The notes below the pieces were generated by a model, which was not told the DNA's origin, did not search any database, and was given only the letters and a program-made list of their open reading frames with translations. A stretch of 64,000 nt of DNA from Stomorhina lunata (Eukaryota > Arthropoda > Insecta > Diptera > Rhiniidae). Both the position numbers and the translations under genes were made by a program. Position 1 is the stretch's first letter, and the number at the start of each line of letters is the position of its first letter. Where the stretch lies: NCBI GenBank assembly GCA_933228675.1, contig OW121743.1:81481863-81545862 (forward strand), written 5' to 3'. Of this stretch, positions 56,016-64,000 are shown piece by piece.

Positions 56016-56590
56016 TGAAAAGGTAGTCCAACTATTTCGAATTGCCTGATCTTATTTAGACCATTCGGCCAGGTTGGATAATATCTTAGTAGACGATTTC
56101 CTTTCAATTCCACCATACACCCAGCAAAACCTTATTGGCCGTTAACCGGGGCCCGGTTTCATATGAAAGTTTTCGTTTTTATATAAAAGAATTTTCTTCA
56201 AGTTTTAAGTTCTTTTTCTATCAAAATAATCGAATTGCCTGGTCTTATCTAGTCAGTTGGTTACCAGTAGAATGCAAAATGTTCGTCTTTTTACTGGGTT
56301 TTAAATTGAAAACAGGAAATGTGAGTTCAATTTCCCTTGAGCTCATTTTCTTGAAAAATAATTCCCCTATAGTTGAAGAAATTATTCCAATATTAAATAA
56401 ACAAAGAAACAAAAGAATGTGGTTTCATTCCGAAATTTTTCTTCGTTTTACTTTTTCTGCAGAGGCAAAACACGGAATTCATTCCACTTCCGAACAGAAT
56501 TGAGTTCTGTGACATGGCTGTTAATCAGCTTTTAAATGCTCGTCAAATTGAGTCCAGCTGAAAAGTGCTAACCTATTTAGGTCCACTGAT
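56016..56590 (+). other. Segment of higher GC with a 122-aa open frame, unassigned
   Basis: The frame 56135-56503 (MAVNRGPVSYESFRFYIKEF and onward) is open for 122 codons in a neighbourhood where such lengths are rare. I recognise no domain. TCGAATTGCCTGATCTTATT at about 56037 and TCGAATTGCCTGGTCTTATC at about 56229 are a direct repeat overlapping it, and TTGAGTCCAGCTGAAAAGTG near 56547 resembles 13020 in the hAT-like element. A degraded mobile element is the more likely explanation. Confidence 0.4.
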
Positions 56591-57309
56591 ATCATTCTTG
56601 GGCAAAATTAGGAAAATACTTTTTAAATTACCCTAAATTTAATATAATTATTATAAATTGATTATTATTATCACTATTAATTAATTTTGTCTAATTAGTT
56701 TGAATTGATTTGAATTTTTTTTTTTCCTTTTTTTTAGTTTATTATTAATTTTTATTTATTTAATGAAAACAAAAAAAAAAAAACACAAATTTATATTTAA
56801 TTTTTATTGCATTGTTCCTGTTTAATTATTATTTTTTTTTTTAACAATTAGAAAATGGTAATTTTATGTTTATTTTTTTCTTTTACCATCAACAAAAATG
56901 TTTACATTTAAAATATAATAAAATATAAAAACAAAAAAACAAAATAAATCCTTTAAGCAATATTTATTCAATATTTAAACAAAAGAAAAAAATACAATGT
57001 TACTCTTAGGTCAATAAAAGTAATCCTCTTACTCCTTTAATATAAATTCCTAAAATAAAAACTGAAATGGAAAAATTCCAATTCAATTTGTATGAATGTT
57101 TTCAACGCCATCCATAACCGCAATATGTGTACCTTAAAAAAAACTATGACAACAAAAGAAAAAAAAAGAACAAAATACAAAAAAAAAACCGATCCTCGAC
57201 CTAATGGCCAACATTGTGTTTTCAGTTTAAAACTAAACTTTGACCTCGTAATAAAGCAGAGTTTTGAAAAAATTAAATAAAAAAAATTATTTGTTTTAAT
57301 TGGAAAAAA
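56591..57309. other. AT-rich stretch without gene
   Basis: Poly-A and poly-T tracts. The 62-aa Lys-rich frame at 57092-57280 is a by-product of poly-A. No repeat was recognised. Confidence 0.5.
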
Positions 57310-58190
57310 GGGTTCCTAGTAATTTTAGTTACAGTACCGGTCTTCAGTTTACGAGACCTATTGAATAAAACTTTGGCTATCAATATCTTGCTAATTTTTT
57401 TTTGTATTAGACCAACACTTAGGGAATGACCCCTACATATGTATATGCTTTGTGATGGAACTAGGATATCATAATTAGAAGGGAAGACTGATGCAGGAAG
57501 TTTATTCCAAAATCGTGCTGTGCGGCTGAAAAATTAGTTTTCTCTATAGTGCGTCGTGCGATCCACTGGAAAATCGACTACAAAGGGATGAGCCCTTGTT
57601 GAATTGCGTTTGCTACGAAGAAATGTATGGATATCAGGAACAAGTTATAGTAGCGATGTTCCAATGAGTCAATAGAGTGGACTACCCTACTGTCACCGAT
57701 AAGCACATTTCCCCACTCTTGCTCCAAAATAGACTTTCAAGCATCGGCCCATACATGAGAGTTGTATTCCATTTTCGGTGGAATTATAAGTGGTATAGCT
57801 ATTAAGGAGATCAATAGGAGTGAAGTATGTCTTACACCGCTTTAGAAAGCCGAGACACTTGAAAGCTTCTTTCAGCACTTGAAAACCGTGTTTTCATATC
57901 TAGAACATCAAGAGTTTCTGATTTCTTAATATTTATACCGCCCATAATTCAGATAGGATCTTTCGATCCTATTTAAACGACCCCAATTGGATATTGTAGA
58001 TAGGTCGGAATTTAGCATATCATTCATTATTTGCCACTTGGTATTGATTGCCAACATGCTAGGCCTATAGTTGAATGAATACGAATGACAAATGTTGCTA
58101 TCATCTGCAAAAGAGTAGATAGGATTGGAAGTTTGACGTAGAAGGCCATTTAGAAAAATAGGAAAGAACGGAGCCTCGTGGAAAAAAGAA
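57310..58190 (-). mobile_element. LINE reverse transcriptase C-terminal half (jockey/CR1-like group)
   Basis: Minus-strand frames read RQTSNPIYSFADDSNICHSY, i.e. the catalytic FADD box (YADD variant), then WQIMNDMLNSDLSTISNWG. The frame 57693-57878 follows with LGFLKRCKTYFTPIDLLNSY, and the last part reads RTARFWNKLPASVFPSNY. This is the order of the RT palm end and thumb in this LINE group. Frames are broken by stops and indels. The preceding GAPFFPIF block lies at about 58165. Confidence 0.8.
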
Positions 58191-58436
58191 ACCTCTTTAA
58201 TTATAAGGGTTCAAAATCAGCCAACAGTTAAAAAATCTTGATTGAATGATGCTTTGCCATGACTAATGTTATGCGTAAATAGATATTTACGCTGAAAATA
58301 TCAGAAAATATGTATCACGTTAGAAATGATTTAAACTTAAACCCTTTGGAAACATCTGTTAGAGCAATACAAATAACTGACAATGGCTTCCGTCTCAAAA
58401 TTATTTAAAATGAATCAACAGACACCAACAAAGTCA
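58191..58436. other. Spacer without gene
   Basis: No feature recognised. Confidence 0.5.
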
Positions 58437-58715
58437 AGTTTTTGACTATAAAATTCAGTATATGAAGTAAGTCGCAGAGGGTTAAACCCATGTTAAGACG
58501 ATACAGATCTTTTTACCCATAAAATTCACTATATGACATAAGTCGCGGAGGGTTAAACACAATTTTTGCTTATAAAATTCACTATATGAAGTAAGTCGCA
58601 GAGGGTTAAACCCAAGTTAAGAAGATATTAATATTTTTACCTATAAAATTCAATATATGACGTCAGTCGCAGAGGGTTAAACCCAAGTTCTCAGAGAGTT
58701 AAACCCAAGTTCTAA
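58437..58715. repeat. Tandem repeat of four irregular units (about 55-70 bp)
   Basis: The blocks TATAAAATTCACTATATGA, GTAAGTCGCAGAGGGTTAAA and CCCAAGTTAAGAAGAT recur four times at about 58447, 58518, 58577 and 58643, with a partial extra GAGAGTTAAACCCAAGTTCT at the end. Unit length varies because of internal indels. Confidence 0.9.
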
Positions 58716-59150
58716 TTCCAAATTATAAAAAATGCAAAGCTAAATCAGATTGTTGTGTTTTCTGACAGAAAATTCATTTATGAATGATCACATTTCTAAA
58801 ATCATTATTTCCACGGTTTTATGGAACTGAGAGCTAGACTTTTTTACATTTCCGGATGCCGAAAAAATTTGCAATAAATGTTTTACAACACAATTCCCGT
58901 ACTGTCTCAATGGAATAAATATGACAGCTTGACAATGGATTTCCCCATTAGGAAACCGGACATATTATACAAATTTTGAAAAGACAGCAAAATGTGCTAT
59001 CATTAGACTGGTCCTGTTAAAAGTCACAATAAAAAATTTAAGCAAAATCTGTGGAAATTGTTGAAACGTTTAATATACAAAACTAGAAGACAAAATAAAG
59101 CTGAAAGGAACTGTTCCAATCAATAATGTCTGAAATAAAAGTTCCTTTAT
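58716..59150. other. AT-rich stretch without gene
   Basis: No recognisable frame or repeat. Confidence 0.5.
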
Positions 59151-59368
59151 ATCTGTGGCATGGTGTTAAAAGTGCCAATGTCAATTTGTTGCTGTTTTAA
59201 GTTAATCATTGGCTCCAACAGCTAATCTCTAACTTATTTTCGAACATATTTATAAGGGCTTTTCTGGTCAATGTTACTCTGAATTTATATGGAAAATAAA
59301 AACTTTAAATCTAATTTTCTCAAAACTATATTTTTTGACATTGGCCCTTTTAGCACCAAGTCACAGAT
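59151..59368. mobile_element. MITE-like 218-bp element with 34-bp inverted ends
   Basis: ATCTGTGGCATGGTGTTAAA, then AGTGCCAATGTCAA, at the left pairs with the complement of TTGACATTGGCCC, TTTTAGCACCAAGTCACAGAT at the right, with about five mismatches over 34 bp. A target duplication is not clear. Confidence 0.65.
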
Positions 59369-59615
59369 GAGCCATTTATACAGAAAGTCCTACAATTACG
59401 GTTATATTGAATAAAGGGGGATAGATTATATTATTAATAAAGAAAAAGTTGTTAAGTCTTAAGTAGTTAGAAAATTTTAAAATAGCGTTAATTTAAGTTT
59501 TAAAACAAAAACTTAATGCCATTAGCAAGATATTATTGTCCAAAGTTTTACTTAGTAGTGGACGTTCACTTATGACTGTCAGTGTGTAATTGAGAGATAA
59601 TTTTCTATAATATAT
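59369..59615. other. Spacer without gene
   Basis: No feature recognised. Confidence 0.5.
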
Positions 59616-60466
59616 TAGGTCCGTTCGTTTATTTACTGGATTTAATTTAATTTTCATACCCTTCACCATAGGTGAAAGGGGTGTATGGCGTTTGCGCTGA
59701 TGTTTTTAACGCTTAGAAATATTGGTCTGAGACCCATCTTTTAATATACCAATCGACTCAGAACCACTCCCTGAGCTGATTTAACGATGTTCGTCCGGCT
59801 GGCTGGGCGGATATCCAGGTAGGCTTGTGGTCGTAACTTTAAAGATAATTTGATGAAACTATTCATAGGCTCATATTTTGGTCCAAGGACCAATGCTTTT
59901 TGGGCAAAATCGAATTACTATTTCGGGTACCTTCCATAGGGATGCCTTTCCGGAATAGAGTTTTTGGCTCTTTACAGCCACAAATGTAATTGTACTTCAG
60001 TAATACTCAGCATAAATATTGCTTATGGCAAACGAAATTAGTGTACCTAATTTTGTAGGAATCTGTCCATGTTTGACCATACCTCCTATACAAAACACAT
60101 TTTCGAAAGTCTTTTGAATAGCCAGAAAAGCACAAAAATGCTTATAAATCTGAAGATAATTGCATTTTGTTATTAAAATTCTCACAGATAAATATTTTTT
60201 AAATATAAACCAATCGGAAATTTAGTAACAATCGATTCACAATAGCTCTTATATCAGGAACTCAGCCAGAAATTACATAAATCTACTTGAATCTCGAAAT
60301 TTTGAAAAAAATAGCGCTTATGTATATTTCTAAGACTAAGGAAAAACTTGTTAAACTTTTCGGTTCAAATTTGACCTTAGAAGTGAGATGCATAATATAA
60401 CTTTATATAGAGCGGTAGGAACAAACGGTATCCAGAAAAATTTCGTACAAACTATAAACGGACCTA
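59616..60466 (+). mobile_element. TIR element TAGGTCCGTT with a family A repeat nested inside
   Basis: TAGGTCCGTTCGTTTATTTA at the left and the complement of AAACGGACCTA at the right form inverted ends, with CTGGAT-type similarity a few bases further in. Between them, 59655-60430 is a second family A copy (CATACCCTTCACCATAGGTG start). It aligns with 45250-45960 through GAATTACTATTTCGGGTACC and CGGAATAGAGTTTTTGG. No coding content. Confidence 0.65.
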
Positions 60467-61020
60467 TTATAAGGCGACTTAATATATTATATTTGCTTTA
60501 AAATACATTGAAATAAATTATAAGCCTATTATAATTACATAATTGTAATAACATTACAATTATAATCTTTTTATAACACATTGTAATCTTATTACAATAC
60601 AGTAGAATCCTATTATAATGAATATTAATGTTATTTTAATACATTGCAATAATATTATAATAGATTATAATCACAAAACAATCCCATTACAGTTCTATAA
60701 TAATGCATTATTATCATGTAATTACAATACATTAGAATTAATTTATAATCTCATCAATATAATACAATAAAACCGCGTTGTAATGCATTGATATACACTA
60801 TAAATTATTTCACCTGCATTATAATACATTATAATGCAACTTATAGTGCATTTTTCTATATTGCATTATAAATACATTGACACTGATTGATTGATTAATT
60901 GCATTATAACTTCGTTATAATTCATTAAAATAAGATTATAATACATTATGATTGTACATTACATAGCGAATTATAGTATATATAGAATTATAAAGCATTA
61001 TAATCGCTTTTTAATTCATT
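60467..61020. repeat. CATTATAATG-rich AT array, block 1
   Basis: Degenerate runs of the 10-bp palindrome CATTATAATG and near relatives (ATTATAATAC, TTACAATTATAATC). Units are irregular, with about 30 matches to TTATAA or ATAATG cores. Confidence 0.85.
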
Positions 61021-61669
61021 TCACTTGTGAAATTTCAATAAAACTCAAAAATAAATAAACATTCTCTGCTTTATTACTCACTACAGACGTTTACTTTTAA
61101 AATTTTTATAACCGAAATTTTCCTAAATAATTTTAAAACTCAGTTTTTTTTAATAAATTTTAAAAGCAATTAAGAAACTTTTGAAATAAAAGAAAATTTC
61201 AGATTTATCAAGTATAAGTACATATACCTACGCATATTATATTTAAAAAAAAAAAAAACTATACTATATCATTTGTTTTTTACTAAAAAAAAAAATAAAT
61301 CAAAATTTAATTTATTATAATTTTTTTGAATAAGTAAAAACAAAATATGTAATGAATACAAATCAAACAATTACATATAATAAATAATAAACAAAGAAAT
61401 ATGTATCATTCATCAATTTATACATAATCAATTGGAAACAAATTAAATTATAAATTTAACTAATCATAATTAAAAAAAAAACAATTAAATTAAATAAAGC
61501 AAAAACAATGAACTAAAACATATTCTAATGATAACTAATTTTAGTTAATAAGTAAAATTAATGTTTAAAAAAGAAAACAAATCCTCAAGGTATTTAAATT
61601 CAAATTCTTTTATAATTCTTAAATTGATAAAATCCTCCATCTATACATCAATCTTGCATTATCGAATAT
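61021..61669. other. A-rich spacer between palindromic AT arrays
   Basis: Poly-A tracts and AATAAA-rich sequence without the CATTATAATG motif. No gene. Confidence 0.5.
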
Positions 61670-62440
61670 TCTAAGGCCTAATAATAAATTCTAATTGCGA
61701 TATAATAAATTAAAATATCATTATAATGAGTTATAATAAATTTTAATGCATTATAATAAATTATAATTTTATTAAATGTGTTAAAATTGCATTTTAATAC
61801 CGTCCTATAGATATAATTGATTTATAATGTGTTATAATACATTATAATCGCAATATTATACATAAAAGTCGAATTATTATAAATTGTAATGCAAATGTGT
61901 TATAATTACATTATAATACGGCTTTATGCATTATAATTGTTTTATAATATGTTATACTACATTATAATCGCAAAATAATACAAAACTGTAGAATTGATAT
62001 AAATTCTAATGCAAATTTTATACATTATAATGCAGTTATAATTTATAATGTGTTATAATTGTATTATTAGACGGCCTTATTCATTATGATTGTTTTATAA
62101 TGTCTTATAAAACATTGTAATTGCAACATAATACATAACAGTCGAATTAGTGTAAATTGTAATGCAAATTGTATACGTTATAATGCAACTACAACTCATT
62201 ATTATGTTTTATAATTGCATTATTAAACGGCTTTATATATTATAATTGTTTTATAATGTGTTATAATACATTATTATCTCAATATAATACATAACAGTCG
62301 AATTATTATAAATTGTAATGCAAATTTTATACATAATAATGCAATTATAACTCATTATAATATGTTATAATTGCATTATAATACGGCCTTATACATTAAA
62401 ATTGTTTTATAATGCGTTATAATACATTATAATCATATTT
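61670..62440. repeat. CATTATAATG-rich AT array, block 2, with about 155-bp higher-order units
   Basis: The landmarks CGGCTTTA or CGGCCTTA occur at 61919, 62072, 62228 and 62384, i.e. spacings of 153, 156 and 156 bp. Each is followed by TATTATAATTGTTTTATAAT-like, ATAATACATAACAGTCGAAT-like and AATTGTAATGCAAATTTTAT-like blocks. The higher-order unit is therefore present about four times. Confidence 0.92.
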
Positions 62441-62589
62441 TGAGAATTTGCTTTTCACATTTCAAAAGTTCTAGAAATTGAATGTAGATAAAGTCTTACC
62501 CTAAGGTAAGTTATAGGCTATGTTTTGTCAAAACCTGCTCCTGAAAGGAATATTAGTTAAACTAGAAAAGATAGAAACTTTAAACCTAA
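62441..62589. other. Short spacer before the 16-bp array
   Basis: No feature recognised. Confidence 0.5.
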
Positions 62590-63695
62590 TTATAGTAGTG
62601 GTTCGACTATAGTCAGTACCGACTATAGTAAAGTCAGTATCGACTGTAGTCAGTATCGACTATAGTCAGTATCAACTATAGTCAGTACCTACTATAGTCA
62701 GTATCGACTAAAGTCAGTATCGACTGTAGTCAGTATCGACTATAGTCAGTACCGACTATAGTCAGTATCGACTATAGACAGTATCGACTATAGTCAGTAT
62801 CGACTATAGTCAGTAACGGCTATAGTCAATAACGACTATAGTCAGCATCGACTATAGTCAGTATCGACTATAGTCAGTATCGACTATAGTCAGTATCGAC
62901 TATAGTCAGTATCGACTATAGTCAGTATCGACTATAGTCAGTATCGACTAAAGTCAGTATCGAGTAAAGTCAGTATCGACTACAGTCAGTATCGACTATA
63001 GTCAGTATCAATTATAGTCAGTATCTACTATAGTCGGTATCGACTAAAGTCAGTATCGACTGTAGTCAGTATCGACTATAGTCAGTACCGACTATAGACA
63101 GTATCGACTATAGTCAGTATCGACTATAGTCAATAACGACTATAGTCAGTATCGACTAAAGTCAGTATCGACTGTAGTCAGTATCGACTATAGTCAGTAC
63201 CGACTATAGTCAGTATCGACTATAGACAGTATCGACTATAGTCAGTATCGACTATAGTCAGTAACGGCTATAGTCAATAACGACTATAGTCAGCATCGAC
63301 TATAGTCAGTATCGACTATAGTCAGTATCGACTAAAGTCAGTATCGAGTAAAGTCAGTATCGACTACAGTCAGTATCGACTATAGTCAGTATCAACTATA
63401 GTCAGTATCTACTATAGTCGGTATCGACTAAAGTCAGTATCGACTGTAGTCAGTATCGACTATAGTCAGTACCGACTATAGTCAGTATCGACTATAGACA
63501 GTATCGACTATAGTCAGCATCGACTATAGTCAGTAACGACTATAGTCAGTATCGACTAAAGTCAGTATCGACTGTAGTCAGTATCGACTATAGTCAGTAC
63601 CGACTATAGTCAGTATAGACTATAGACAGTATCGACTCTAGTCAGTATCGACTATAGTCAGTAACGACTATAGTCAGTAACGACTGTAGGCAGTA
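62590..63695. repeat. Tandem array of about 68 units of 16 bp
   Basis: The unit is GACTATAGTCAGTATC, whose first ten bases GACTATAGTC are a perfect palindrome. Marker variants (TAACGGC, GAGTAAAGTC, TCTACTATAGTCGG) recur in the same order. The TAACGGC marker at 62814 reappears at 63262 (448 bp, 28 units); the GTCGGTATC marker near 63033 reappears near 63417 (384 bp, 24 units). A higher-order block was thus duplicated and one copy gained or lost four units. Confidence 0.97.
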
Positions 63696-63702
63696 AGAAG
63701 AA

Positions 63703-64000
63703 GAAGAAAAATTGTAAAAAACAGCCATTTTGATGAAAAAAGTTAAAAAAAAGAAAAAAAATATTAAAACTTTTAAAGTTTGGTTTTGCTTTAAAATTTT
63801 TTCAGATCGAAGTTTCCAGAAGTCAAATGGAAATGTTTTCAACATTGATGTGTCTAAATAAAATTTTTATTGTCTCAAGCATTTAAAAATTTAGAATAAA
63901 AACTTGTTTTATTTGAAAATAAAGTTTTCAGGCAGAAAAATTGTAAAAAACAGCCATTTTGATGAAAAAAGTTAAAAAAAAAGAAAAAAAATATTAAAAC
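63703..64000. repeat. Start of a 229-bp tandem repeat running off the window
   Basis: GAAAAATTGTAAAAAACAGC, CATTTTGATGAAAAAAGTTA and AAATATTAAAAC begin at 63706 and again at 63935, 229 bp apart, with only single-base differences in the poly-A run. The second unit is cut by the window edge. A GAAGAAGAAG run bridges from the 16-bp array. Confidence 0.9.

Overview
The window is eukaryotic, AT-rich nuclear DNA from a higher fly. A calyptrate such as a blow fly or house-fly relative is most likely. This rests on one recognisable host gene, a close homologue of Drosophila TBP-related factor 2 (Trf2), and on a dense load of typical dipteran repeats: RTE-like and jockey/CR1-like LINEs, mariner, hAT, PIF-like elements, MITEs, a tRNA-headed SINE and large tandem arrays. 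There is no bacterial gene organisation, CRISPR array, rRNA or intact tRNA gene.

Layout. Positions 1-46600 hold no intact protein gene. The region is a patchwork of dead mobile elements in AT-rich spacer and may be largely upstream or 5' intron sequence of Trf2. One 67-bp candidate non-coding exon (30377-30443, bounded by a good 3' and 5' splice site) lies inside it. Landmarks are a 1.86-kb PIF-like element with a fold-back core (3736-5594), a hAT with a perfect 8-bp target duplication (7404-8404), a second hAT-like element holding a MITE and a LINE fragment (12947-14684), nine longer fragments of one RTE-like LINE, a 1.2-kb satellite of 31-bp units (28418-29652) and a nearly complete DD41D mariner (36179-37480) whose transposase is broken by one missing base in a T run.

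Positions 46607-50330 hold Trf2: a 5' leader, a 2.29-kb first coding exon with a long Gln/Asn/Thr/Ser-rich N-terminal region, then two short exons completing the TBP-like core and an acidic tail (984 residues after joining).

Positions 50331-64000 have no further gene. They contain two blocks of a 29-bp AT-rich array, a Tc1-type MITE, a LINE remnant, nested repeats, two blocks of CATTATAATG-rich DNA with a roughly 155-bp higher-order period, a 1.1-kb array of a 16-bp unit and the start of a 229-bp repeat that runs off the right edge.

The most unusual signals are structural. The four main tandem arrays all have units built around a perfect or one-base-centred palindrome. Near-perfect snap-back hairpins recur inside old repeats, sometimes where a sister copy lacks them. 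Several LINE insertions of only 36-44 bp carry target-site duplications.
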